DNA of 64,000 nt from Neisseriaceae bacterium JH1-16 (GTDB taxonomy: Bacteria; Pseudomonadota; Gammaproteobacteria; Burkholderiales; Chromobacteriaceae). Location: NCBI GenBank assembly GCA_025989215.1, contig JAPDNP010000003.1, forward strand, positions 248,001 to 312,000, in the 5' to 3' direction. The notes under the pieces were generated by a model. The model did no database searches. It was given only the letters and a program-made list of their open reading frames with translations, and was not told the origin of the DNA. A program made the translations under genes and the position numbers. This document shows positions 11,601 through 19,520 of this stretch, in pieces; within the stretch, counting starts at the first letter, position 1; every line of letters begins with the position of its first letter.

Positions 11601-12185
11601 CTATCCCCGCGCCACCCGATAAAATGCCAGGCTGCCCAGCAGGTTCGGCAGGAAACGCACCTGGCGCTCGCCGTCCATCACCACCCGCTCCACCACGCGG
11701 ATACGGTTCTTCGCGCACAGCTGCTCGAAGTCGCCCAGCATGCACCAGTGGATGTTCGGCGTGTCGTACCACTGGTACGGGATGGTGTCCGACACCGGCA
11801 TGTGGCCCTGCAGGATCTGCCAGCGGTTCTGCCAGTAGCCGAAATTCGGGAAGGTGACGATCGCCTCGCGGCCGACGCGCAGGATCTCGTTGAGAATCGC
11901 CTCGGTGTGGTGCATCGCCTGGATGGTCTGCGACAGCACCACGTGATCGAACACCTGGTCGTCGAACTCGGCGAGCCCCGCCTCCAGGTCGGCCTGCACC
12001 ACGTTGACGCCCGACTCGATGCAGCGCACCACATTGTCGACGTCAATCTCGACGCCGTAGCCCTGCACCTGCTTGTCCCGGCCCAGGTAGGCCAGCAAGG
12101 TGCCGTCGCCGCAGCCGAGGTCGAGCACCCGGCTGTTCGGTTCGATCCAGTCGGCGATCAGTTGCAAATCCGCGCGCAAGCTCAT
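11601..12185 (-). CDS. metW: MetW, methionine biosynthesis SAM-dependent methyltransferase-like protein
   Basis: The 194-residue protein carries the class I methyltransferase glycine loop [15 protein letters not shown] (about residues 20-34) and MetW-specific stretches: [41 protein letters not shown] and [18 protein letters not shown]. MetW partners MetX in proteobacteria and is needed for, or activates, homoserine acylation. Its ATG overlaps the metX stop (ATGA), as in other betaproteobacteria. Confidence 0.95.
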   Translation of the reverse strand: MSLRADLQLIADWIEPNSRVLDLGCGDGTLLAYLGRDKQVQGYGVEIDVDNVVRCIESGVNVVQADLEAGLAEFDDQVFDHVVLSQTIQAMHHTEAILNEILRVGREAIVTFPNFGYWQNRWQILQGHMPVSDTIPYQWYDTPNIHWCMLGDFEQLCAKNRIRVVERVVMDGERQVRFLPNLLGSLAFYRVARG

Positions 12186-13324
12186 GCTCCCACCTCTTTC
12201 GCGACGTTGTTCAGATAGGCGCGCATCGCCGCGACGTACGGTGCATCGGTCATCAGGAAGGCATCGTGGCCGTGTTCGGAGGCGATCTCGGCGTAGCACA
12301 CCGGCTTCTTCGCCGACAGCAGCGCCTTGACGATCTCGCGCGAGCGCTCCGGCGAGAAGCGCCAGTCGGAGGTGAAGCTGGCGACGAAATACTTGGCGGT
12401 GGCTTGCCCTAGCGCCTTCACCAGGCTGCCGTCGAAGCGCTGGCCCGGGTCGAAGTAGTCGAGCGCCTTGGTCATCAACAGATAAGTGTTGGCGTCGAAG
12501 CGGTCGGAGAACTTGTCGCCCTGATAGCGCAGATAGCTCTCGATCTCGAACTCGACGTCGAAGCCGTACTTGTACTCGCCCGAGCGCAGCATCCGGCCAA
12601 ATTTCTCGCCCATGCCGTCGTCGGACAGGTAGGTGATGTGGCCGAGCATCCGCGCCAGGCGCAGGCCGCGCCGCGGGATGGTGCCTTCCTGGTAGAAGTT
12701 GCCGCTGTGGAACTGCGGGTCGGTCAGGATCGCCTGGCGCGCCACGTCGTTGAAGGCAATGTTCTGTGCGGTCAGCTTCGGTGCCGAGGCGATCACCATC
12801 GCGTGGCGGATCCGGCTCGGAAAGTCGATGCTCCACTGCAGCGCCTGCATGCCGCCCAGGCTGCCGCCGATCACCGCCGCCCAGGCGTCGATGCCGAGCC
12901 GGTCGGCCAGGCGCGCCTGCGCGCGTACCCAGTCACACACCGTCACCACCGGGAAGGCCGAGCCGTAGGGCTGGCCGGTGGCCGGATTGACGCTCGACGG
13001 GCCGGTACTGCCGTGGCAGCCGCCCAGGTTGTTGACGCCGACCACGAAGAAGCGTTCGGTGTCGATCGGCTTGCCTGGGCCGACCATGCTGTCCCACCAG
13101 CCCGGCGCCTTTTCGTCCGGATGATGGCGGCCGGCGATGTGGTGGTGGCCGGACAGCGCGTGGCAGATCAGGATGGCGTTGCTCTTGGCCGCGTTGAGCG
13201 TGCCATAGGTCTCGAAGCGCAGCGTGTAGTGATCGAGCACCGCGCCGCTGGCGAGCGTCAGCGGGGTGTCGAAAAACGCGTCTTCCGGCGTGACGATGCC
13301 GACGGAGTGTTCGGTGTGCGACAT
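12182..13324 (-). CDS. metX: Homoserine O-acetyl/succinyltransferase MetX
   Basis: This 380-residue alpha/beta-hydrolase-fold enzyme acylates homoserine in the first committed step of methionine synthesis. Visible are [14 protein letters not shown], the oxyanion-side [10 protein letters not shown], the [14 protein letters not shown] motif, the nucleophile elbow [12 protein letters not shown] and the C-terminal EHGHDAFL containing the catalytic His. Whether acetyl- or succinyl-CoA is used cannot be settled by eye; many proteobacterial MetX use succinyl-CoA. It is first gene of a metX-metW operon with a good -10 box about 65 bp upstream. Confidence 0.95.
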   Translation of the reverse strand: MSHTEHSVGIVTPEDAFFDTPLTLASGAVLDHYTLRFETYGTLNAAKSNAILICHALSGHHHIAGRHHPDEKAPGWWDSMVGPGKPIDTERFFVVGVNNLGGCHGSTGPSSVNPATGQPYGSAFPVVTVCDWVRAQARLADRLGIDAWAAVIGGSLGGMQALQWSIDFPSRIRHAMVIASAPKLTAQNIAFNDVARQAILTDPQFHSGNFYQEGTIPRRGLRLARMLGHITYLSDDGMGEKFGRMLRSGEYKYGFDVEFEIESYLRYQGDKFSDRFDANTYLLMTKALDYFDPGQRFDGSLVKALGQATAKYFVASFTSDWRFSPERSREIVKALLSAKKPVCYAEIASEHGHDAFLMTDAPYVAAMRAYLNNVAKEVGA

Positions 13325-13389
13325 GGTTGGAATGCGGCCTGTTGTTATGGCCGATCGCGGGCGCGATCGGGTAGTGTCTCTTCGCGTCG

Positions 13390-13395
13390 ATTATA
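13390..13395 (-). promoter_or_regulatory. Probable -10 box of metXW
   Basis: A perfect TATAAT on the minus strand inside GATATAATC, about 65 nt before the metX ATG. No strong -35 at ideal spacing; TTGCCT lies 19 bp upstream. I saw no SAM or SAH riboswitch fold in the leader. Confidence 0.5.
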
Positions 13396-13467
13396 TCGTC
13401 ATCACCTTGCCGCAAGGCAAACCGGCCCGGATAATCGCGCCACCTGCATCCCTTACGCCCCTGCCCC

Positions 13468-13647
13468 ATGTTCGGCCGTCTGTTCAAGTTTTTCGTGCTG
13501 TGCTTCGTGCTGTATGCGCTGGCGCGCTGGGTCTTCGACCGCGAGCAGCGCCGCAGCCTGCGCGACTGGGCGCACACGCTGGCGATCTCGCTGTTGATCA
13601 GCTCGCTGCTGATCGTGGCGCTGTTCCTGATCGGCATCCACGTCTGA
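13468..13647 (+). CDS. Small two-helix membrane protein, 59 aa
   Basis: This short frame starts ATGTTCGGCCGT. It encodes two hydrophobic helices (LFKFFVLCFVLYALARW and AISLLISSLLIVALFLIG) around a charged loop DREQRRSLRDW. Codon use matches neighbouring genes. There is no strong Shine-Dalgarno sequence. I do not recognise a family and offer no function; it could be a small inner membrane accessory protein. It lies between divergent metX and the YbaK gene. Confidence 0.55.
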   Translation: MFGRLFKFFVLCFVLYALARWVFDREQRRSLRDWAHTLAISLLISSLLIVALFLIGIHV

Positions 13648-13762
13648 GCCCCCGACCTAGCGCTGGCCATCCCGTGCGCACCTTATCCATGCCCAGGGCA
13701 TCTACCGGGCACGCCGAGCCCGGCGTACACTTGCCGTTTCGCTGTCGACCGCTTTTCAGACC

Positions 13763-14248
13763 ATGAGCAAGGACAAATTCCCGGTCACCCAGGCGATCCG
13801 CGCGCTGCGCGCCGCCAAGGTGCCGTTTACCGAACACCTGTACGTCTACGAGGAAAAAGGCGGCACCCGCGCCTCGGCGCGCGAGCTGGGCGTCGATGAA
13901 CATTGCGTGATCAAGACGCTGATCATGCAGGACGAGCACAAGAAGCCGCTGGTGGTGCTGATGCACGGCGACCGCGAGGTCGGCACCGGCATGCTCGCCA
14001 AGCAGATCGGCGCGAAGAAGATCGAGCCGTGCGCCCCCGAGGTCGCCAACAAGCATTCCGGCTATCTGGTCGGCGGCACCAGCCCGTTCGGCACCAAGCA
14101 GGCGATGCCGGTGTATATGGAGGCAAGCATCCTGGAGCTTCCGCAGATCTTCCTCAACGGCGGCAAGCGCGGCTTCCAGGTGTGCGTCGCGCCGGCCGAC
14201 GCGCAGCGGCTGCTGGGCGCCACGCTGGTGCACGCGGCGGCGGGCTGA
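13763..14248 (+). CDS. ybaK: Cys-tRNA(Pro)/Cys-tRNA(Cys) deacylase YbaK
   Basis: This 161-residue single-domain trans-editing enzyme hydrolyses cysteine wrongly attached to tRNA(Pro). Family signatures are TRASARELGVDEHCVIKTL, the catalytic-site Lys in CVIKTLIM, VGTGMLAKQIGAKK and the substrate-loop GYLVGGTSPFGTKQAMPV (GxxPF/G). Length is typical of YbaK/EbsC. It appears monocistronic. Downstream is a short gap holding a TTGGCCGAA motif followed at once by a DnaA-box 9-mer. Confidence 0.93.
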   Translation: MSKDKFPVTQAIRALRAAKVPFTEHLYVYEEKGGTRASARELGVDEHCVIKTLIMQDEHKKPLVVLMHGDREVGTGMLAKQIGAKKIEPCAPEVANKHSGYLVGGTSPFGTKQAMPVYMEASILELPQIFLNGGKRGFQVCVAPADAQRLLGATLVHAAAG

Positions 14249-14280
14249 AGCGCTGCGCCAATCCAACGTTGGCCGAAGCC

Positions 14281-14289
14281 TGTGGATAA
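14281..14289. promoter_or_regulatory. DnaA-box 9-mer next to TTGGCCGAA motif
   Basis: TGTGGATAA (reverse complement TTATCCACA) begins 4 bp after a GTTGGCCGAA motif in the ybaK-VOC gap. The same pairing is seen in the two repeat blocks. Function is inferred only from sequence. Confidence 0.4.
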
Positions 14290-14346
14290 GCGGCTTCGGC
14301 CGACCTACCGCGTTTCATATAACTCCCCCTGCCTGGCCATCACCGC

Positions 14347-14733
14347 ATGAACCTGACCGCCGTCCACCACATCGCGCTGATCGCGTCCGACTACGCCCGA
14401 TCCAAACACTTCTATACCGAAATCCTGGGGCTGACCGTGCTGGCCGAGGCCTACCGCGCCGAGCGCGACTCGTACAAGCTCGACCTGCTGGTGCCGGGCG
14501 GGGTGCAGCTCGAGCTGTTCTCCTTCCCCGCGCCGCCGCCGCGGCCGAGCCGCCCGGAGGCGTGCGGGCTGCGCCACCTGGCGTTCCGGGTCGATGCGCT
14601 CGATGCCGCCGTCGCCCACCTCGACGGCCACGGCGTCGCCTGCGAGCCGATCCGCGTCGACGAGTACACCGGCAAGCGCTTCACCTTCTTCGCCGACCCG
14701 GACGGCCTGCCGCTGGAACTCTACGAAGCCTGA
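14347..14733 (+). CDS. VOC-family protein, YaeR/GloA2-like
   Basis: A 128-residue vicinal-oxygen-chelate protein: VHHIALIASDYARSKHFYTE at the start supplies the first metal His and LRHLAFRVDALD the second. Candidate acidic ligands are QLELFSFP and LPLELYE. Length and motifs fit the YaeR (SMU1112c) subgroup, related to glyoxalase I but with unproven substrate. It is followed by a family 2 repeat, then a NUDIX gene, with no sign of coupled translation. Confidence 0.85.
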   Translation: MNLTAVHHIALIASDYARSKHFYTEILGLTVLAEAYRAERDSYKLDLLVPGGVQLELFSFPAPPPRPSRPEACGLRHLAFRVDALDAAVAHLDGHGVACEPIRVDEYTGKRFTFFADPDGLPLELYEA

Positions 14734-14738
14734 AACGA

Positions 14739-14835
14739 CTTAGCGTAGCGGTCCTGCTCGCCGTGCCGCCCCAGACAGTACGAGTCGTACGGGCAAGGCT
14801 GCGCCACAATGCCAAGGTGCTAGCGCCCCTTAACC
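14739..14835 (+). repeat. TIR element family 2, copy 2 (diverged ends)
   Basis: TTAGCGTAGCGGTCCTG, the centre CAGACAGTACGAGTCGTACG and GCAAGGCTGCGCCACAATGC align with the intact copy at 44998-45099 in the same orientation. Terminal GCTAACAAA/TTTGTTAGC sequences are degraded. Confidence 0.55.
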
Positions 14836-14859
14836 GCTGTCCCCTAGCGAGGAGCTGCG

Positions 14860-15255
14860 ATGTATCCCGTTTCCGTGAAAGGTGTGCTGATCACCGCCGA
14901 CGCGCAGGTGGTGCTGCTGATGAACGAGCGCGACGAGTGGGAGCTGCCCGGCGGGCGGATCGAGATCGGCGAAACGTCGGCCGAATGCCTGAGCCGCGAG
15001 TTCTTCGAGGAGCTGGCCGTCGAGGTCGAGGTGGTCGCGCCGCTCGACAGCTATCTGTTCGAGGTGCTACCGGGCAAGCGGGTGTTCATCGTCAGCTACG
15101 GTTGCCGGCTGAACGGCCCGTTCGTGCCGCGGCTCAGTCACGAACACACCCAGCTCGGGCTGTTCCCGCTCGACGCACTGCCGGCCAACCTGCCCGACGG
15201 TTACCGCACCTCGATCGAAGCCTGGCATGCGCGTCTGCTCGGGCCCTTGCGCTGA
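14860..15255 (+). CDS. NUDIX hydrolase
   Basis: 131 residues with a complete Nudix box: GRIEIGETSAECLSREFFEE (G-x5-E-x7-R-E-U-x-E-E). It is expected to hydrolyse a nucleoside-diphosphate-linked compound using divalent metal; the substrate is unknown. LPGGRIEIGE precedes the box as usual. An AGGAG Shine-Dalgarno sequence is about 5-8 nt upstream of the ATG. Confidence 0.9.
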   Translation: MYPVSVKGVLITADAQVVLLMNERDEWELPGGRIEIGETSAECLSREFFEELAVEVEVVAPLDSYLFEVLPGKRVFIVSYGCRLNGPFVPRLSHEHTQLGLFPLDALPANLPDGYRTSIEAWHARLLGPLR

Positions 15256-15477
15256 TGCTTTTTCTGCCCGGCCGAGGCCGGCAAAGCGGTCAGCTTCGTC
15301 GATAATGAAACCTCTGCAGCGCGACGTGGCACCGACCAAGACAGACCCGTTCAGCGGTACATCGGACTGACGCTGCCGATTGAGCGAGGCCTGCGTCATG
15401 CCTTGGCTGTGTTGCACCGCGAGCCAAACAGCGTCTGACGTACCGTCGGCAATGCCCATCTCCAGAGGACTTCACCC

Positions 15478-15885
15478 ATGAACGACACCGTCGAGTCGCG
15501 CACCCTGTCGGTGCGCATCGCCCGGCCGATGGCCGAGGTCTACGCCTTCCTCGCCGAGCCGCACCATTTCCCGCAATGGGCATCCGGCCTGTGTTCGGCG
15601 ATCCACGAAACCGACGAGGCCTGGTTGGCCGAAACGCCGCACGGGATGATGCGGGTGCGCTTCACCCCCCCCAACGACTACGGCGTGCTCGATCACTACG
15701 TGCAGACGCCGCACGGCGATGAGCTGTATGTGCCGATGCGGCTGATTCCGAACGGCACCGGTTGCGAGCTGGTGTTCACGCTGTTTCGCAGCGGCAGCAT
15801 GAGCACGGAGGAGTTCGCCCGTGATGCGGAGTGGGTGGAGCGGGATCTGGCGACGTTGCAGCAGTTGCTGGAGAGTGTGGCCTGA
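15478..15885 (+). CDS. SRPBCC-fold (START-like) small protein
   Basis: 135 residues beginning with a strand-and-helix pattern of SRPBCC proteins: SRTLSVRIARPMAEVYAFLA, then HFPQWASGL and a C-terminal long helix (EWVERDLATLQQLLE). Such proteins bind hydrophobic ligands, but no ligand can be named. An AGAGGA Shine-Dalgarno sequence precedes the ATG. A TTGGCCGAA motif at about 15624 encodes WLAET. Confidence 0.75.
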   Translation: MNDTVESRTLSVRIARPMAEVYAFLAEPHHFPQWASGLCSAIHETDEAWLAETPHGMMRVRFTPPNDYGVLDHYVQTPHGDELYVPMRLIPNGTGCELVFTLFRSGSMSTEEFARDAEWVERDLATLQQLLESVA

Positions 15886-15958
15886 GGGGGTTTTCCGTTC
15901 TGTTAGCTGGGGTCGTTCGGCCAACGTTAGTGGGCCTGCAGCTTTTTCGGTGGGAGTC

Positions 15959-16241
15959 TTTCGGCCAACGTTAGTGAGATTTGCAGCCTTGTCGGTCTCG
16001 CCCGACTGGCGAGGTACTTTCTTTGCTTCGTCAAAGAAAGTACCCAAAGAAAGACGACCCCACCGCGCTGGCCTGCGGCTTCCCTCGCGTCTGCCAAGCG
16101 GCCAGGCGCCGCCGAACTCGCGGGCGGCTAACGTCCGCCCACTCGAACATGCGGCGGCTTAAAACCTGGCCGCTTGACGATCACTCGGCAGCGCAGAAGG
16201 GGGATGGGCTGGTCGACTGCGGTGGTTGTGACTCCGAGAGG
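15959..16241 (+). repeat. Structured repeat arm C (type I), left arm of block 2
   Basis: It starts TTCGGCCAACGTTAGTGAG; another motif copy with the same GTTAGTG extension lies just before, at 15913. It contains GTCGG-tctcg-CCGAC and a perfect 13-bp-stem hairpin (16013-16044), then the CGGCCAGGCGCCGCCGAACT segment shared with arm B. Noncoding. Confidence 0.8.
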
Positions 16242-16351
16242 AAAACGGCACGTCTACTCTGTGCGCACTCGACGTTGGCCGAATAAAACGACGCTTTCAC
16301 CGACCGGACACCTGATCGAAGTTGGCACTATCCTGTTCGGCCAACCTTGGT

Positions 16352-16390
16352 TTACCCACAGAAAAGCCACCAACCTGAACTTTATCCACA
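16352..16390. promoter_or_regulatory. Pair of DnaA-box-like sites 30 bp apart (block 2)
   Basis: TTACCCACA (16352) and the consensus TTATCCACA (16382) are in the same orientation and start exactly 30 bp apart, with a TTCGGCCAA motif 7 bp to the left (16336-16344). This is the mirror image of the arrangement in block 1. Confidence 0.5.
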
Positions 16391-16449
16391 GCCACAGGAA
16401 ACGCCGTCACTAGCAATAAAGCAAGGGGGTAAATCAAGCCTCTTCACGT

Positions 16450-16714
16450 CAGTTGCAAACGACTACCTCATCCCCTTCGACGCCGCCGAGGACGACGCGG
16501 CCAACGGGGGATGTCGGCGAGCACTGTCCGAGTGCCGGCAACGCCGGTGCGAGTTGCGCAGCCGCCCGTTGGCCGTGGCGCCCGCAGGGCAGCCCGCGCT
16601 AGCGGGCCGGCGTCGCGGGGTCGCCTTCTTTTGCCTACTTTTCTTGGCGAAGCAAGAAAAGTAGGTCGCCTGTCGGGCGAAACCGACAAAGTCGCAGCCC
16701 TCACCCACATTGGC
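16450..16714 (-). repeat. Structured repeat arm D (type II), right arm of block 2
   Basis: The reverse complement closely follows arm A over its whole length. The hairpin is CCTACTTTTCTTG / CAAGAAAAGTAGG (16634-16665): the paired bases differ from arm A on both sides, so pairing is retained. It ends at an ATTGGCCGAAC motif. Confidence 0.8.
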
Positions 16715-16740
16715 CGAACATCCCCCCCACCTAACACCCA

Positions 16741-16774
16741 CAAAAAAGCCGCGAGCATCGCCCGCGGCTTTTTC
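16741..16774 (-). terminator. Terminator of the ftr operon
   Basis: AAAAAGCCGCG...CGCGGCTTTTTT on the minus strand, about 20 bp after the ftrD stop. A TTCGGCCAA motif lies between stop and hairpin. Confidence 0.85.
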
Positions 16775-16792
16775 ACGACCCTTCGGCCAACC

Positions 16793-18157
16793 TTACCACC
16801 ACCAGAACATGAAGCCCCAGGCGGCACCCACCGTCGCCAGCGTACCCAGGAACGGCGCCAACGCCAACCAGGCGCGGCCGCCGCCCCAACGCGCCACGAT
16901 CTTCGCCGCCAGCCACAGCGACCACAGCATCGCGCCGGACAGCAGCGCCAGGCGCAGATTGTTCGCCCAGTACAGCTGCACGCCCTCGTGCTTCAACAGC
17001 GACACGGTGGTCGCCGACAGGCCGAGAAATACCCCGCAGCCGGCCAGCGGGATCAGCGCCTGCGCCAGGTGATGGAAGCGCCGGGTGCTCCAACGCCCGG
17101 CCGCCGCCACCGCCAGCGCGAGACAGGCACTGATCGCGGAGCCCATCACCGCGGCGGTCGCGAAGATGTAGCCAATCAACAGGCCGCCATCGAGCCAGGT
17201 GAAGCTGTCGTTCAGCTCCGGGTAGTGGGTGAACAGCCACCACGGCGCATTGTCGTCGAGCGGCCAGAAGACCTCGCGGTTGACCAGCCACTCGGCCGCC
17301 CACTGCTTGGCGGTGACGAACCACGGGCTGACCGTCCAGTGGAAGGCACCGATCGCCACGCCCAACAGGCCGAACACGATCAGCAACGTCTGCCAGTGAG
17401 TCGCTTCCTTCTCGGCTACCTCGACCACCTCCTGGCCGAACGGCCGCGCCGCCAGCTCGACCGCGCCGCGGTGGTCGCTGCAGCGCCCGCACATATGACA
17501 GCCGCTGCCGCCCTTCATGTGGCGGATCGGCTGCAGCGGCGCGCAGTCCACCGCCTGGATGCGGATGCCGACGTCGAGCGAGTGCTTCCACTTCTGCTCG
17601 TCGACCTTGTAATGCATCGGCGCCAGCTTGGTCAGCAGCTCGAACACGCCGTTCACCGGGCACAGGTAGCGGCACCAGGCGCGCTTGCCGCGGGTGTAGT
17701 AGTAGCCGACCACCATCGCCGCCACGGTCGAGCCGCCCAGCACCAACAGCACCGCCTTCGGATACTGGTAGACGCTGACCATCTGGCCATACACGGTGGT
17801 CAGCACGAAGGCAACGAAGGGCCAGCCGCCCCAGCGCATCCAGCGCGGAATCGGCCGCCCCTTGCCATGATGCGCCGCCCATTCTGACAACGCGCCCTCC
17901 GGGCACAGCACGCCGCACCACAGTCGGCCGAACAGCACCATCGACACCAGAACGAACGGCCACCAGATGCCCCAGAACACGAACTGGGCGAACACGGTCA
18001 GGTTGTTGACCATCCGCGCCGAGTCGTCCGGCAGCGGCATGAACACCGGCACCAGGATCAGCACCGCGTACATCAGCACCACCACCCACTGGATGGTACG
18101 CAGCCACGACTGATGCTCGCGCAGCCAGTTGCCATAGGCGGCCAGAGCCGGTTTCAT
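16793..18157 (-). CDS. ftrD: FtrD-like 4Fe-4S ferredoxin-type membrane protein
   Basis: 454 residues, about ten hydrophobic segments and NapH/CcoG-like cysteine clusters: LWCGVLCPEGALSEW, AWCRYLCPVNGVFEL, and CHMCGRCSDHRG. It matches FtrD of the Bordetella/Brucella FtrABCD ferrous-iron importer, thought to accept or return electrons during oxidation-coupled iron transport. The ATG overlaps the ftrC stop (ATGA), so the two are coupled. It is last gene of the operon, followed by a terminator. Confidence 0.87.
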   Translation of the reverse strand: MKPALAAYGNWLREHQSWLRTIQWVVVLMYAVLILVPVFMPLPDDSARMVNNLTVFAQFVFWGIWWPFVLVSMVLFGRLWCGVLCPEGALSEWAAHHGKGRPIPRWMRWGGWPFVAFVLTTVYGQMVSVYQYPKAVLLVLGGSTVAAMVVGYYYTRGKRAWCRYLCPVNGVFELLTKLAPMHYKVDEQKWKHSLDVGIRIQAVDCAPLQPIRHMKGGSGCHMCGRCSDHRGAVELAARPFGQEVVEVAEKEATHWQTLLIVFGLLGVAIGAFHWTVSPWFVTAKQWAAEWLVNREVFWPLDDNAPWWLFTHYPELNDSFTWLDGGLLIGYIFATAAVMGSAISACLALAVAAAGRWSTRRFHHLAQALIPLAGCGVFLGLSATTVSLLKHEGVQLYWANNLRLALLSGAMLWSLWLAAKIVARWGGGRAWLALAPFLGTLATVGAAWGFMFWWW

Positions 18158-18987
18158 GCCTGGGCCGCCTTCTTCTGCGGCGCCGGTGCGGCGCGCTTGA
18201 GCAGCAGCGTCACCCCGACCCAGAAAGCGAGCCAGGCGAGCAACGTCATCAGCGCCGGGTGGGCACGGTAACCGGTCAACGCCGCCACCAGGCCGCCGGC
18301 CTGGGTGCTGTCGTCGAGCAGCGCCGAGCTGTCCCAGATCGGGTCGACCAGCGCCGGCAGCACGTCCATCGAGATCAGCCGGTCGACGCCGTTGACCAGC
18401 ATCGCGGACGCCAACAGCAGCAGCAGCACTTCGGATACCTTGAAGAACAGGCGCCAGCCCATCGCCGAACCTGCCACCTGCAGCAGCCAGTAGGTGCCGA
18501 TCGCCAGCACCAGGCCCAGCACCGCGCCGCCGCCCATGGTCAGCAGCGTCGAGCCGTCAGCGCCGGCGATCAGGCCGTACAGGAATACCACCGCCTCGCT
18601 GCCTTCGCGCGCCACCGCCAGCGCGGCCAGCACGAACACGCCCCACCAGTTCTGCTGCTTGGCGTTCTCGGTCAGCCCGGACTCCAGCTCCTTCTTCAGC
18701 GTGCGGCCGTGCTTGCGCATCCAGAACACCATCTGCACGATCAGCGCGGCGGCGATCAGCACCATGCCGGTCTGGAAATAGTCCTGTGCATCACCGAGGA
18801 ATTCGCTGGCCTCGAAGAAGCCCACCGCCAGCAGGCCGGCAATCGCCAGACCGGCCAGCACGCCGCCCCACAGGTAGCGCTTGCCGCCCTGCGCCTCGGC
18901 ATGGTTCGACAACCAGGCATGCAGGATGCCGATCACCAACAGCGCCTCGACGCTCTCGCGCCACATCACGAACACAACCTGACCCAT
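18154..18987 (-). CDS. ftrC: FTR1-family iron permease FtrC
   Basis: 277 residues, seven hydrophobic segments. The two REXXE iron-transport motifs are present as RESVE (residues ~10-14, in FVMWRESVEALLVIG) and REGSE (AVAREGSEAVVFLYG). It is the inner membrane permease of the FtrABCD system. It starts 10 bp after ftrB ends and overlaps ftrD by 4 nt. Confidence 0.92.
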   Translation of the reverse strand: MGQVVFVMWRESVEALLVIGILHAWLSNHAEAQGGKRYLWGGVLAGLAIAGLLAVGFFEASEFLGDAQDYFQTGMVLIAAALIVQMVFWMRKHGRTLKKELESGLTENAKQQNWWGVFVLAALAVAREGSEAVVFLYGLIAGADGSTLLTMGGGAVLGLVLAIGTYWLLQVAGSAMGWRLFFKVSEVLLLLLASAMLVNGVDRLISMDVLPALVDPIWDSSALLDDSTQAGGLVAALTGYRAHPALMTLLAWLAFWVGVTLLLKRAAPAPQKKAAQA

Positions 18988-18997
18988 CGCGCGCTCC

Positions 18998-19321
18998 TTA
19001 CTTGGCGACGATCACGCCTTGCGTGGTCGCCTGATGGAAGTCGTCGAAATACTTGTATTCGCCCTTCTGCAGCGGGGCGATCACCACGAACGACGAGGCG
19101 CCCGGGGCCAACACTTTTTCCTTACGCAGTTGCAGGCTCTCGAATTCGACCGGGATCTTGCCGGTGTTGTGGATTTCCAGCACGAATTTCTGCCCCGACG
19201 GCACTTCGATCCGCATCGGGATCAGCTTGCCGTCCTTCATTTCGAGCTTGAAGGTCGGCAGGTCGGCGGCCTGCGCAAACAGGGGGGCCGCGAACAGCAG
19301 GGCGATCAGCCAGTTCCGCAT
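18998..19321 (-). CDS. ftrB: Periplasmic cupredoxin FtrB
   Basis: 107 residues with a signal peptide (cleavage near AQA-ADLP) and a cupredoxin_1-type domain: EVPSGQKFVLEIHNTGKIP, EFESLQLRKEKVLAPG and YKYFDDFH. FtrB is proposed to oxidise Fe(II) handed over by FtrA. The copper ligands are not the classical plastocyanin set, as in other FtrB/EfeO-N proteins. Its promoter region carries a near-palindromic Fur box. Confidence 0.85.
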   Translation of the reverse strand: MRNWLIALLFAAPLFAQAADLPTFKLEMKDGKLIPMRIEVPSGQKFVLEIHNTGKIPVEFESLQLRKEKVLAPGASSFVVIAPLQKGEYKYFDDFHQATTQGVIVAK

Positions 19322-19475
19322 GGTGTGTTCCTTGGAGTATGTCGGAGTCGCTAAGCCAAACCGCCCACCGCTGCCTTGCCCATCGCGGCAGGGCTGGCGT
19401 CGGCAGCTTCGCTTAGCGGCTCACAATGCAAAACAGCGCCGGCAGGTGCCAACGCTGTCGTTCGATCCCATTTAT

Positions 19476-19494
19476 GATAACGACTCGCGTTATC
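19476..19494. promoter_or_regulatory. Fur box upstream of ftrBCD
   Basis: GATAACGACTCGCGTTATC is a 19-bp near-palindrome with the GATAA-N9-TTATC frame of the Fur consensus, about 155 bp before the ftrB start. It implies iron repression of ftrBCD separately from ftrA. Confidence 0.6.
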
Positions 19495-19520
19495 ACAAGC
19501 GATACCGATTTGTGTAACGC

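Noticed and set aside
10784-11622. Several small open frames in repeat block 1 with Phe/Lys/Arg-rich products
   Set aside because: They are translations of the long hairpin (TTTCTTTTG/CAAAAGAAA) and GC-rich tail, recur in every arm in several frames and both strands, and lack ribosome binding sites.
13325-13467. Possible SAM or SAH riboswitch in the metX leader
   Set aside because: Only a short leader with a simple GCGATCGC-type hairpin; none of the conserved riboswitch motifs could be found.
15256-15477. Possible small gene between the NUDIX and SRPBCC genes
   Set aside because: Frames are short and interrupted, with no ribosome binding site or recognisable motif.
15821-16741. Small open frames in repeat block 2
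   Set aside because: Same hairpin artefact as in block 1; the conserved feature is the fold, not the reading frame.
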